A stretch of 64,000 nt of DNA from Prorocentrum cordatum (lineage: Eukaryota > Sar > Dinophyceae > Prorocentrales > Prorocentraceae): the NCBI GenBank assembly GCA_963575745.1, contig CAUYUJ010020281.1, positions 425,960-489,959 of the forward strand. The letters are read 5' to 3'. Within the stretch, counting starts at the first letter, position 1. Each line of letters opens with the position of its first letter. Both the position numbers and the translations under genes were made by a program. Below the pieces are notes generated by a model that made no database searches, was not told where the DNA came from, and saw only the letters and a list, made by a program, of their open reading frames with translations. Of this stretch, positions 52,582 to 62,549 are shown piece after piece.

Positions 52582-52812
52582 CTAGCAAATGCTGCTGCAC
52601 TGACACCGTGGCAGCAGGTGCCGGATCGTGAGGGACACGCGCCGCCCCCGCTTCAGCGAGTCGCCCGTCGACAGCCCGATGTCCTTGGCGTTGCGCACCT
52701 GCGGGCCGATCTCGTCCTCCTCGACGGCCTGTATGCCATGACGGTGGTTTATGAACGCGCTCCCTGAGAAGATCAGGAGGCTGCCGGGCTCCAGCAATAT
52801 CGAGAGCTTCGG
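52582..52812 (-). CDS. ALKBH6: AlkB homolog 6-like dioxygenase, exon 2 (C-terminal)
   Basis: Minus-strand exon opening after the acceptor TTGCAAG. It reads PKLSILLEPGSLLIFSGSAF, then NHRHGI with the third iron ligand (His 272 of the joined protein), then RRVSLTIR with the two arginines (305, 311) that bind 2-oxoglutarate, and stops at 52582-52584. The 76 residues continue exactly where exon 1 ends, in phase 0, matching the ALKBH6 core order. A family Q repeat lies in the intron within about 20 bp of the acceptor. Confidence that these two exons belong together is high, because neither alone makes a complete double-stranded beta helix. Confidence 0.87.
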   Translation of the reverse strand, partial: PKLSILLEPGSLLIFSGSAFINHRHGIQAVEEDEIGPQVRNAKDIGLSTGDSLKRGRRVSLTIRHLLPRCQCSSIC

Positions 52813-52832
52813 CTTGCAACCTCGGGGGTCTT

Positions 52833-53045
52833 CTGACCCGGGTCAATCCAGACCCAGGTCAGTCAGGCCTTGCCGAACCCTGCAAGATCCTGCACCCAAA
52901 CCCGGGTCAATGCGAAGGTTCCTGCAAGATCCTGCAGGACCCTGCACCCAAACCCAGGTCAATGCGCCCCTGGCCCTGCAGAATCCTGCAAGATCTGGCG
53001 CTCTGGCTGACCCCCGTCTGCATTGACCCCCGTCTCAAGGCTCCC
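52833..53045 (+). repeat. Dispersed repeat family Q, copy 2, at the 3' end of the ALKBH6-like intron
   Basis: TCTTCTGACCCGGGTCAATC to CTGCATTGACCCCCGTCTC, with repeated CCTGCAAGATCCTGC and AACCCGGGTCAATGCG. Nearly identical to 56128-56345 in the same intron. Confidence 0.9.
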
Positions 53046-53184
53046 AGCGACCCACGGGCATGTCCGGACCGGCCGGCACCTCCTTGTCGCGGTCCCACTG
53101 GAAGGGGCCCCTCTTGTCGTCGTCGGGGTCCACGCGTGGGTAAAAATCCGCCCGCCGAGCTCTCCTGGCATCCTCCGGCCCCGC

Positions 53185-53360
53185 CCCTGAGGAGGAGGGG
53201 GAGGAGGAGGAGGAGGAGGAGGAGGAGGAGGAGGAGGGGGAGGAGGAGGAGGAGGAGGAGGAGGAGGGGGAGGGAGGAGGAGGAGGAGGAGGAGAGGAGA
53301 GGAGGAGAGGAGGAGGTTGAGGAGGAGAAGGAGGAGGAGGGGGAGGAGGAGTAGGAGGAG
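53185..53360 (+). repeat. GGA microsatellite in the ALKBH6-like intron
   Basis: About 170 bp GGA tract, followed by GCAGCAGCAG. Confidence 0.95.
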
Positions 53361-53869
53361 CAGCAGCAGCAGCTGCAGCAGCAAGAAGACCAGGAGGGGG
53401 AGTGGGGGAGGCGGAAGAGGTAAGCTGATGAGGGAGGGTGGACGAGGAACAGGGGGATGAGGAGCAGGAGGCGTAGAAACAAGAGGACGTCGCAGAATCA
53501 TGATGGTTCTGATGCTGCGCAGGATGAGGATGGGCAGATGGAGGGACGAGTGAGAGCAGGATGGTATTCAGGAAACAATCAGCATGGATAACGTGAGTGA
53601 TGACGACTGCGATGAGGATAATGATAATGAACGAAGAGGGCGGACGGAGTGAAGAGGGAGGAGGGAGGGAGGAAATGTGAGGGAAGCATGGGCGGGCAAC
53701 AGGAGTAGGAGAAGGAGCAAGAATGGGAGGAGGACTAGCAGCGCCAGGAGGGATGAGGAGTAGGAGTGAAGAGACTGTAAGGGTGGAGGAGGGGGATGAG
53801 CAGGAGGGAGGAGACACGACGAATAGGAGGAATAGCAGGAGGGGACGTGGAACAGGAGGATGAGGAAGA

Positions 53870-54090
53870 GCAGGCTGATGATGATGATGATGATGATGAT
53901 GAGGATGCTGATGCTTATGATGATGACGACGATGATGGTGATGATGATGATGCCGCGGATGGTGATGACGATAATGGTGACGATGACGACGAATACGATG
54001 ACGATGTTGCTGATGATGCGGATGCTGATGATTGTGATGATGATAGTGATGAGGATCATGGTGGTGGTGCTGGTAATGATAATAATGCGA

Positions 54091-54125
<35 letters not shown>

Positions 54126-54430
54126 CATGCTGATGATGGTGCTGATCATGCTCATGATGATCATGCTACCGATAGCGATGACGACGATGATGCTGATGCT
54201 GATGATGATAACGATATTGAGGTTGCTGATTATGATGATGATGTTGATGCTGCTGATGATGATGCTTTTGCTCATGATTGCGATGATATGTCCGATGATG
54301 AAGTTGCTGATGTTCGTGGCGGTAGTGATGCATATGGTGTTGCTGATAGTGGTGGTTATGATACGATCAAAATGCTGATGCTTGTAATGACGATTGTGAT
54401 GATGACGATGACGATACCGATACAGTTGAT
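53870..54430 (+). repeat. GAT/GCT/GAC trinucleotide block
   Basis: About 560 bp of GATGATGATGCTGATG type. The 262-codon Asp-rich plus frame and Ile/Ser minus frame are compositional. Continues as a weaker GGA-rich stretch to 54660. Confidence 0.93.
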
Positions 54431-54660
54431 GATGAGGAGGAGGAGGCGGAGGAGGAGGAAGATGATGCTGCTGCTGATGCTGATGATGAGGAACAGAAGG
54501 AGGATCAACAGGAGGAGGAGAAGGAGGCGGCGGAAGTGGAAGAAGAGGAGAACCAGAGTGCGAGGATGCGGAGGACGACGATGAGGATGAAACTTACCAG
54601 ACGAAACAAGATACCGGTGATGAGGAGAAATGGGAGGAGGAGGATCAGCGTGAGGAGAAG

Positions 54661-55006
54661 GAGTGCAAGACATGGACTCTTGGGAGCCTCCTGGGGACGT
54701 TGCTGCACATCCTGAGGCCCCCCCTTGTGCCTCCCGGATGCCTCCTCAAAGCCCTGCTGGGGGCCTCCCCTGACATCCGAAGTCGCGCAAACCAATCACG
54801 ACGTCGTTGAGAATTGCGACTGGTGCCCGCGGCCCCATGGTTCTGTCTCGTTGACAAATCTGGATGGTATGGGAGGGGGAGGAAGCGAAGTGGGGGAGAA
54901 CCACGAAGGATGGGAGAGGGGGGAGGGTGGCGGGCGGATGGACAGGGAGGGAATTGTGGAAGAGGGGTGCTGAAAGGGGGGTGATGGGGGAGAGGAGGGC
55001 GGACCC

Positions 55007-55061
<55 letters not shown>

Positions 55062-55370
55062 CCAACAATAAAGAAGAAGAGGGGATGGGTATGGAGTAAA
55101 GGGGTGGGGAGGTAGGGTAGCGCGGAGAAGAGGAGCGAGGGGGGAAAGGAGGCAGGCGGGAGAGGAGGGGGGAGAGAAGGGGGATGGGAAGAGCTGGAGG
55201 GGGAGAGGGGGGAATTGAAGAAGAGGGAGGGTCGAGAGGAGGGACGAGATCAGCGGGCCCCCTTGAGCGCGGAAGGCCGTGACGTTTCTTGCTGGCAGGG
55301 AGCGAAGGGGCATCAGGATAAGGCAGAGGAAGGGAAAGAGGGGGGCGGCACCGCGGAAGAGATCGGCTGC
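54661..55370. other. Intronic mixed sequence with a GAGA tract
   Basis: Contains a GAGAGAGA microsatellite at 55007-55062 and G-rich flanks. A 484-codon minus frame crosses it but is Ser/Leu/Pro-rich and unrecognised. Confidence 0.6.
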
Positions 55371-55374
55371 AGAA

Positions 55375-55565
55375 ATACAGTAAGGGCTCGACCACAAGAG
55401 ACCTTCCACAACAAAACCGAATCCTGAGACCCCATGACGTCCATTGATTTTCGGTGTGGGTACGCTGCGCTTTGCATAGAAAAACCAATCGAAACCCAAG
55501 AAACCCAGGGCAGCCTGGAGGCAAGCAGGGTGTTTCTTGGCACGGGTCTCCACGGTAGGGCCCCG
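55375..55565 (-). repeat. Dispersed repeat family D, copy 2
   Basis: Inverse of 8655-8845, with CCAAGAAACCCAGGGCAGCC matching the copy-1 block GGGTTTCTTGG. Confidence 0.8.
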
Positions 55566-55667
55566 CGTGGAGGCGAGACCGCCGTCCCTGCACGACTGGA
55601 GAGCAGCGCGCCCAGCCCAGACATGTGGCCGCCGCCGCAGCGGGCTCGCCACTGTTATCAAGGGCTC

Positions 55668-55822
55668 CCAGCTTCGCGCTTCGCGCTGCGCGAAGCGCGA
55701 AGCGCGAATAACTTCGCGCCCTCGCGCCGCCCCCCCAAAGGGAGAATAGGAGGACGAGGAGGAGGGGGAGAAGGAACGAGGACCGCGAAGCGCGAAGCGC
55801 GAATAACTTCGCGCCCTCGAGG
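55668..55822. repeat. Near-perfect GCTTCGCGC palindrome and 37-bp direct repeat
   Basis: GCTTCGCGCTTCGCGC-T-GCGCGAAGCGCGAAGC at about 55670-55702 is a 16-bp perfect inverted repeat with a one-base centre. GCGAAGCGCGAAGCGCGAAT...CGCGCCCTCG recurs at 55691 and 55786. Confidence 0.9.
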
Positions 55823-55830
55823 GAGCCCTT

Positions 55831-55988
55831 GAAACATGGATGAACGATCCGTGGATTTGGCGCGCGGTCGCCAAATCCATGGATCGGGGGAGGTGCTCTC
55901 CCCAAAATGCGGCCGGTGCCGCCTCGCTCGGCGGCGACAGCCCGCGATTTCCCACGGAAACGGGACCCGTCGCCAATCCACGCCCCCT
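55831..55988 (+). mobile_element. Dispersed palindromic element family P, copy 3
   Basis: ATGGATGAACGATCCGTGGA to CCAATCCACGCCCCC. Matches 18604-18775 inverted. Confidence 0.85.
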
Positions 55989-56127
55989 TGATCCATGCTC
56001 GCGACCGCCTGACAGCGGGCGCACAACATGGGCAGGACGCCATCGGAACGCCAAGGAGCCTCCAGGGATGGCGGCATGGTCGCCCTGCTGGCGGGCCACA
56101 CCGCCTCCTCGGGCCTGCCGGGGATCT

Positions 56128-56345
56128 TCTGACCCGGGTCAATCCAGACCCGGGTCAATCAGGCCTACACAATCCTGCAAGATCCTGCACCCAAACCCGG
56201 GTCAATGCGAAGGATCTTGCAGGATCCTGCAGGATCCTGCACCCAAACCCGGGTCAATGCGACCCTGCCTGGCGCTGCAGGATCCTGCAAGATCTGGCGC
56301 TCTGGCTGACCCCCGTCTGCACTGACCCCCGTCTCGAGGCTCCTG
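56128..56345 (+). repeat. Dispersed repeat family Q, copy 3
   Basis: Same structure as 52833-53045, with four GACCCGGGTCA-type motifs and CAGGATCCTGCAGGATCCTG palindromic units. Confidence 0.9.
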
Positions 56346-56592
56346 GCCACCGCCACCGGGGCGCGTCGGGGCGTCGGGTGGGCGCGCCGTCCGGCCGCTG
56401 GGGGTTGCCAGCGGCACGGGCGCTGCACCCCTCCCCAGTTGGTGCTGGGAGGGGGGTGCGGGGGCGAGAGGCCGAGATCGCGCGCGGCCCCCCCCCGCCC
56501 AAGTGCTCTCACCGGCACCGCACGGGGAAGAGCGGAGGGAGGGAAGAGGAGGGAGGAGGGCGAAAGGGCGAGGGATGAGCGCGAGGTGACGT

Positions 56593-56680
56593 AATCCCAC
56601 CAGCCCTCTGGGCGTGTGTGGTCTAACAGTGTTGTGCCTCCTCTTCCAGAGCCCCTCTTCCCTTCGGGGACGCGTACCCT
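56593..56680 (+). repeat. Dispersed repeat family I, copy 2
   Basis: AATCCCACCAGCCCTCTGGG; partner of 45331-45420. Confidence 0.65.
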
Positions 56681-56699
56681 CCTCACGAGGACCTCCGAT

Positions 56700-57430
56700 G
56701 CTCCAAGATGGTCTCCATGATGGCTCAACATAGCCGAAGATGGCTCACGCTGGCTTCCAGCATGCTCCAAGAAACCCCAAATACCGCTCCAAGACGGTTA
56801 CAAGTGCTCTCGGATTCCCCTCGGGACCCCACCAAGAGGCCAAAATCCTTCAAGAACCTATGGGACATCAATGATGTTTGCCGCATTCCCTTTTTGCTTG
56901 CGGTGCGTTTTTCAGGCCTCAAGATTCTATCAAGATGGCCCAAGAAGCTCCCCAGACGGCCCCACTAGAGCCCACGAGGGCCCCAGAGGGGGACCTGGAT
57001 CGGGGACTCCCCCCTTGTTGATCGATGGCCTCCAAGATGACCCCAGGAAGCTCTCCATGGCTCCCAAGAGGATCCCAAAAGAGCCCCAAGAGGACCCCAA
57101 GACCCCCCAAAAGAATTCCAAAAGAGAGCCCCAAGAGGGCCCCCAGGGAGCCCCAAGATGACCCCAAGAGGGCTCAAGAAGACCCCCAGGTGGCTGCCAG
57201 AGTCCTAGTCCTCGTCCCCCTCGTCCTCGTCCTCCACGTCCTCTCCTCCTCCTTTCCTCCTCGTCACCCTTTTCGTCCTCGTCCTCATCTTCGTCCTCCT
57301 CCCCGTCCTTGCCCTCGTTGTCCTCCTCGTCCTTGTCCTCCTCCTTCTCTTCTTCATTCCTCTTCTTCTCCTCCTCCTACTCCTCCTCCTCCTCATCTTC
57401 CTCCTCTTCCTCCTCCTCCTCCGCTTCTGC
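56700..57430 (-). repeat. CCTCTTGGGGG-type array with core, then CCT tract
   Basis: Units CAAGATGGCCC and CCCCAAGAGG; core at 56865-56940 (ATCAATGATGTTTGCC, TTTTTCAGGCC). A CCT/CGT-rich tract occupies 57215-57430. Confidence 0.8.
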
Positions 57431-57701
57431 AATTCATCCGCTTCTGCAATTCATCATGGTTGCCCGCTTTGGCTCACTATATGTCTCTTTCTCCCAAGTC
57501 CCGTCAACTCTCATTTCTAGCGTTCCTGAATTGGCTGGTGGGGATGCGCGAAGCGTGACAAACTCGGAAGAGGGGGGAGTAGGAGGGGGAGGGCGACGGA
57601 CAAGGAGGACACAGAGGAGGAGGAGGCGGGGGTAGATGAGGGTACGAATAACGCAATAGGAAGACCATGTGCAGGATGAGGACGAACGGGCGAGATTGTC
57701 A

Positions 57702-57757
57702 GGATGAGGAGGAGGAGGAGGAGGAGGAGGAGGAGGAGGAGGAGGAGGAGGAGGAAG
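57702..57757 (+). repeat. GGA microsatellite
   Basis: Pure GGA tract of about 55 bp. Confidence 0.97.
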
Positions 57758-57989
57758 TGGATCTGTGTGGGGTGGAAGGCAGAGGAGCAAACGCAAGGAG
57801 GATGGGGATAATGCCATTGGACTGGAGGGGGGGGGGTACGGAAGGACGAGGAGGAATAAGGTATGGCAAATGCTTGCCAATTGCTTGCTGCATGCTGGCG
57901 CACGCGCTGTCTGAGTGCTCGCAAGAGGGCCGCAAACAAGGCCACACCGATCGCTTGACTACAAGGCACGGGTGAACCAGGTGACGCTC

Positions 57990-58565
57990 GGGACCCGACT
58001 CTTCCTCTTCCTTCTCTTCCTCCCTTTCCCCCTCCTCTTCCTCCTGCTCCTCCTCCCCTTTTCCACTTCCTCCATTTCCTCCTCCTCCTCCTCCTCCTCC
58101 TCCTCTTCGTCCTGCTCCACCTGCCCTCTCCCTCTTGCCCCTTTCCTCCTCCTCCTCCTCCTCTTCCTCCTCTTCATTTTCCTCCTCCTCCTCCGTCTCC
58201 TCTTCCACCCTTTCCTCCTCCTCCTCCTCCTCCTCCTCCTCCTCCTCCTCCTCCTCCTCCTCCTCCTCCTCCTCCTCCTCCCCCTCCACCTCCAACGCCC
58301 TGTAAACATCCTCTGCATCTTCTGTTTCGGCCCTCTTCCTCCCTCTTCCTATGTACAACTCCTCCTGCTCCTCCTCTTCCTCCTCCTTCTCCTCCTCCTC
58401 CTCCTCCTCCCTCCTCGTCCTTCTCCCTTGTCCTCCTGTTCCCCTTCTCGCATCCCCCTTTTCGTCCTTGTCCTCTCGCTCCTGCACCTCCATCCCCTTC
58501 TCCTCTGCACTCTGCCTACTCCTCCTCCTCCTCCTCCTCCTCCTCCTCCTCCTCCTCTTCTGCCT
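57990..58565 (-). repeat. Long CCT/TCC tract at the 5' end of the ALKBH6-like intron
   Basis: About 570 bp. In the transcript it reads GGA polypurine and starts within about 10 nt of the inferred splice donor. Confidence 0.97.
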
Positions 58566-58576
58566 AGGGCCGAGAC

Positions 58577-59317
58577 GCCAAGGGGCCGGTAGTGGCGCAG
58601 ACCGCTCGAATCAAACACGGTTTGCGAGCCGAGGCTGACGATGGCCGCGCGGGGGAAGTAGACCGGCCCGTCCAAATGGGGGTGGATGCCCTGCCCGGGC
58701 TTGTAGGAGTTGAGCCGGACGCTGTTGGCCGGGAACAGCACCGGGTGGAAGACGCCCAGTGTGCTGAGCGCGTTGATGATGTTGCCCTGCCACTGCGGCA
58801 GCGCCATCCTCATCAGGCTCCTGCCGCAGGGGCAGCGCTCAGATGAACCGAACTCCTGGGTGTCCCGTGTACTCATGTGCTCCCACTCGCATGTCTTGTC
58901 GATGATTCGCATGAACTCGTCGACCTGCTTCGGATCGAGAAAGCTTCGCACGTAGTGCACGTCTTGGATGTCACCAGACAGGTGGTGCGGGACCCATCGC
59001 GGCTCGGCCATCGGAGGTGGCTCCACCAACTTGTCAAGCCTCGCGATCACGGCCTTCTTCTGAACATCTGGGCATTCTGAAGCCCTCGGCGGGGGAGGCA
59101 CCCCACCTGGCACGTGTCGGAAGCACTTGAACTTGCCGACCACGCGCGGGGGCTGCTGGAACGGGCAGAAGTGCCAATCGCCTGCCCAGCTGCTATCCTG
59201 CTCCGAGGCGATCCACTGGCCCAATTGGGAGGCGGGCGAGAAGCCGATTGGTGCGACGGATCTGCACGCGTTGGACTTACGCAACATAGAATGCCAGCCG
59301 CCAGCGCTGCACACCAC
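58577..59317 (-). CDS. ALKBH6: AlkB homolog 6-like Fe(II)/2-oxoglutarate dioxygenase, exon 1
   Basis: Minus-strand exon of 247 codons from ATG at 59317. Residues 1-105 are an unrecognised extension, so a later start such as Met 103 is possible. From about residue 115 it follows ALKBH6: VHYVRSFLDPKQVDEFM, FPANSVRLNSYKPGQGI, then HPHLDGP with iron ligands His 214 and Asp 216, then IVSLGSQTVFD. The coding frame meets a GT (58576-58575) after RPLG, giving a phase-0 junction with exon 2 and a 323-residue product, longer than animal ALKBH6 because of the N-terminal extension. Family role: non-haem iron oxygenase of the AlkB group acting on nucleic acid or protein; the substrate of ALKBH6 is not firmly established. 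All catalytic residues are present, so it is probably functional. Confidence 0.87.
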
Positions 59318-59935
59318 GTGAGGGCCTTAAAGCGAAGGCTTGCGCGCGAACGTCCGCTCACATGGCCAATCGCGACACTGACATGAGCATTGTGGTGCAA
59401 TCCTGCATTGGGGTAAGAGAGCATTGTGCAAGAAGACACCGTGCTCTCGACCGTCGACCTTCGCAGTAGCTTCTGGCAAGTCACTCGTCTTGCCCACGGG
59501 CTCGATCCAAACTGTATCGCATTAAATCCGAGTCATCTCTTTGTAAGCATCTGTTTAAGCTGGGGTGTGAACTGCACCTCAAGAAGCACCACGTCACGAC
59601 GGCGTATAACGAGCCAATGGACCAAACCCATCAATCTTTCTCAACGGCGAGACGGTCAGGGGTCCTCTCTGGCGCCCTGGCGTAGTGGGATGCGTGGTGC
59701 ATGCCTCTCCGCACAATTAGCTGCCACATTCGTTTCATGCCGACCCCTGCCCATCCTGGTCCCATCGACATGGCTGGCTCCAGAACCCCTTGCTCTTACA
59801 ACAGTGCGATGACGCCTCAATGTCACTGCAGCCACCCTCCGCCGCTGGAACCGCTCTCTCGCGCTGCCTCCTCAAGCTTCCACCGAAGGCGAGATGTGCC
59901 GCAGGCGGGGCCATTTCGGAACGCCCTACACAAAA
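59318..59935. other. 5' flank of the ALKBH6-like gene
   Basis: Ordinary composition. No promoter motif, spliced-leader relic or further gene recognised. Confidence 0.4.
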
Positions 59936-59939
59936 AATG

Positions 59940-60060
59940 ATAACCACGGCACGAACAAAAACTGTCGGAACTCCGCGCGGTTTTTTGAGAGTGGCGCTGG
60001 AGGCGCCGCCAAGGGGGATCCCATGGCCGACCCAAGACACCGCGCGGTTCTCGCATGATC
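59940..60060 (+). mobile_element. Palindromic element family G, copy 5 (short variant)
   Basis: CTCCGCGCGG at 59971-59980 and CGCGCGG at 60041-60047, with GGCGCTGGAGGCGCC in the centre. About 77 bp between arms instead of 119. Confidence 0.75.
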
Positions 60061-60099
60061 TTCGCTAATACGATTTCGCTTTCTCCGGCTACATGTGCC

Positions 60100-60345
60100 T
60101 CCCCCTCCCTCCCTCGTCCTCCCCCTCCTCCCCGCTCGTCCCGCCCTGCTCCTCCCTCTTCTGTTTTCCCTCCTCCCTCCTTGCCCCTCCTTACCCCTCC
60201 TCCTCCTCCTCCTCCTCCTCCTCTTCCTCCTCCTCCTCCTCCTCCTCCTCCTCCTCCTCCGCCTCCTCCCTCCCTTCCCCCCCCCCCCCCCCTCCACCTC
60301 CTCCTCCTCCTCCTCCTCCTCCTCCTCCTCCGCCCCCTCCTCTCT
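60100..60345 (+). repeat. CCT/TCC tract
   Basis: Polypyrimidine tract with one run of 14 C (60278-60291). Confidence 0.95.
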
Positions 60346-60419
60346 CTAATCCTCCTTCTTTTCCGCCTCATCCCTCCCGTCCCCCTCTCGGAGGGTAAAT
60401 CGAAACAGCAGCAGCATTC

Positions 60420-60895
60420 CCTGGCGTTTTTCGCTCTCTTCGGGCCTCCTGGAGCTGGCGGCGCGCAGGGGGGGGGAAGGTTTTTTAGAAGCAGGCTGCT
60501 TCTCAGAAAGCGCGGGCCTTACATCTACAGACGAGGCCTCCTAAGAAACAATCTCATTTCGGGCGTTGGAAGAACTGGGTTTAGTGGGACCTGGTTTAGT
60601 GATGTGTACTGGGGGACGACCCCCCCCGCTCCGTTCCACTAACCGCAACTGCCGTCACCCGAAAAGCACCTGAAACGGCAGACCTGGTTTAGTGATTGTG
60701 GCCAATTTAGGGGCTCCAGGGCCCTACCACTAACCGGGTCCCCTTACCTGGGGTCCTGGCTATACCCGATCCTCCTAAGAAACCTTTTGCCTCCCTCTAC
60801 CCCCGCTTTGGCGGGTGGCTGATGGAGGCTTCTCGTCGCCACGGCTGGACCCGCGTCGAGGCACGGGCCAGGATGGATCCCTGGAGGATCGGGGA
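60420..60895. other. Unassigned, with GGTTTAGTG repeats and inverted CCACTAACC
   Basis: GGTTTAGTG occurs at about 60579, 60593 and 60684, and its inverse CACTAACC at about 60638 and 60731. CCTCCTAAGAAAC occurs at about 60538 and 60771. Probably one more short inverted-repeat element. Confidence 0.5.
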
Positions 60896-60896
60896 T

Positions 60897-61145
60897 CGAC
60901 TAACCCGGGTCAGTCCCAACCCGTGTCAGCCAGGCGTTCCAAGATCCTGCAAGATCCTGCGGGATCTGGTCGGACCGAGGTATAAGATCGAGGTCGGTTC
61001 GGGGAGGGCACCCTCATGTTCTTCGTGCTTGCTGGATGTTCTCATGCTGCAGGATCATGCGCCCTGGCCCGGATCGGTGCAGCCCTGGCTCTGCAAGATC
61101 CTGTGGGATTCGGCGCCCCGGCTGACCCCTGTCTGCATGCCGGTG
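60897..61145 (+). repeat. Dispersed repeat family Q, copy 4 (diverged, with insertion)
   Basis: TAACCCGGGTCAGTCCC to GGCTGACCCCTGTCTGCATG, interrupted by about 70 bp in the middle. Confidence 0.75.
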
Positions 61146-61147
61146 GC

Positions 61148-61200
61148 GACGATAGGGGCGAATAGCCCAGGGGCGAGCATTACACGTACTCGCCCGGAAG
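61148..61200 (-). repeat. Dispersed repeat family R, copy 2
   Basis: GGGGCGAATAGCCCAGGGGC, inverse of 49500-49530. Confidence 0.7.
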
Positions 61201-61700
61201 CCTCGCCGAAGGCATGGACCATCGGCGCCCCTGGATACATTTGGCGGACTCCGGAAACCCTGAACCCAAAAATGTTGTCATTCCGCCTCCTCCTCCTCCT
61301 CCTTCTCCTCCCACCCCTGCTCCCTCCCAGGGCCAGCGAACGGTCAGGTCATCTCTTGGGGGCGCACGTCTTACTTCCGTCACCTTCCGCCGCCCCTCTG
61401 CTGGCTTCCGCAGGCGGAGGCGGCCTCGTTCTGCTTGCGCCGACCTTCCGCCACCTTCCGCCGAGGAAGAGATGGCAACTCCTTCGATCCTCGACGGCAA
61501 GGCCCTTTCTGGAACGCCCCAGATATGATACACCCTGCGAAATGCTTAAGAAATCATGGGTTAAGAAATTCATAGTCTCAGAACTTGAGTAAAAAACCAG
61601 AATGTCTATCAAAATCTTGGGATTTACATTGAAAAGTTAAGAATAATCGAGACTCTGGACGAAAACTTAAGTTTTCTTAAGCATCGCCTAAGGTGTACAC
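61201..61700. other. Unassigned spacer
   Basis: Mixed, with a purine-poor start and an AT-richer end (61550-61700). Nothing recognised. Confidence 0.4.
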
Positions 61701-61701
61701 C

Positions 61702-61866
61702 AAAAACCCGAACCCTTTGGGAGGGGACCTAAGTCAGGAGGGCCACGAGCATGAGGGATAGGGGGCCTTTTCTGCAGATGTATCGGACCAAGCCGCCTAG
61801 ACTTGTTATCCCTGACGCGACGACGGGGACCTACTTGAGGCCACGCCTTCATCGTGTTATTAGGGT
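61702..61866 (+). mobile_element. Dispersed element family E, copy 3
   Basis: CCCTTTGGGAGGGGACCTAAGT-like start and GCCTTCATCGTGTTATTAGG end. Followed within 35 bp by a partial family R copy (61900-61945). Confidence 0.85.
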
Positions 61867-62095
61867 TCAGGTGTTCTTTTGTTCTCGATGAATGTATTTG
61901 CTATCTCACCTGGGCTATTCGCCCTGCTCGTCGCCTCCGAGCATTGGCCCCCGTCTCATGCCTCCCGAGAGGGGCCCGACGGAGCGGCGCTGGGCCCCCT
62001 TCTGGGCCGTCTCTGCGATGCCCTGGGGACCTGTGCGGCTCCCCAAGGGGCGGGCCTCAAGCAGTGGGAGCTCCAGCCTGGGATCCTCTCCCATC

Positions 62096-62294
62096 TCGGC
62101 GGTGAGCGAGGGGGGAAGTGAGAAGGAGAAGGCCTTCTCAGAAGGCGGCGGGACTTCTCGGAAGCCCTCGCGCCTTCTGAGAAGTTCTTTCTGTCTTCGG
62201 GGACGCCTTAGAACACTTCTTAGAAGGCCGGGGGACTTCCGAGCCCTGCGAGAAAGCCTTCTCCTTCTCACTTCCCCCCCTCGCTCGCCGCCGA
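62096..62294. mobile_element. MITE family B, copy 2, with 5-bp target duplication
   Basis: 199 bp. Ends TCGGCGGTGAGCGAGG and CTCGCTCGCCGCCGA, inverted over about 45 bp (GTGAGAAGGAGAAGGCCTTC inside). Flanked by CCATC at 62091-62095 and 62295-62299. Confidence 0.93.
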
Positions 62295-62549
62295 CCATCC
62301 TCGGGGCCGTAGCTGCCCCGACTCGCAGCACGCGACACGTGGCATATTGATACGGAGCTCAGCACGTGCACTGAAAACGCAAGCCTGACGTGACGCGTTC
62401 GCCGAGACGTGGGCCGATACGCTGAACCAGCACGCAACGCCTTGACACGGGCGTGCTGAGCACGGTGCGTGCTGCGTATCCAAGCGGGCGTGCCGAGGCA
62501 GCCAAGTCGGGGCCTCTCCCTCGGGGCCCCATCCTTTCCACTGGGGACG

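Noticed and set aside
53796-54584. Asp-rich 262-codon frame that could look like an acidic protein
   Set aside because: Direct translation of a GAT repeat; other phases give equally long Met- or Ile-rich frames.
54645-56099. 484-codon minus frame in the ALKBH6-like intron
   Set aside because: Crosses families D and P, the GCTTCGCGC palindrome and a GAGA tract; composition is low-complexity and no domain is seen.
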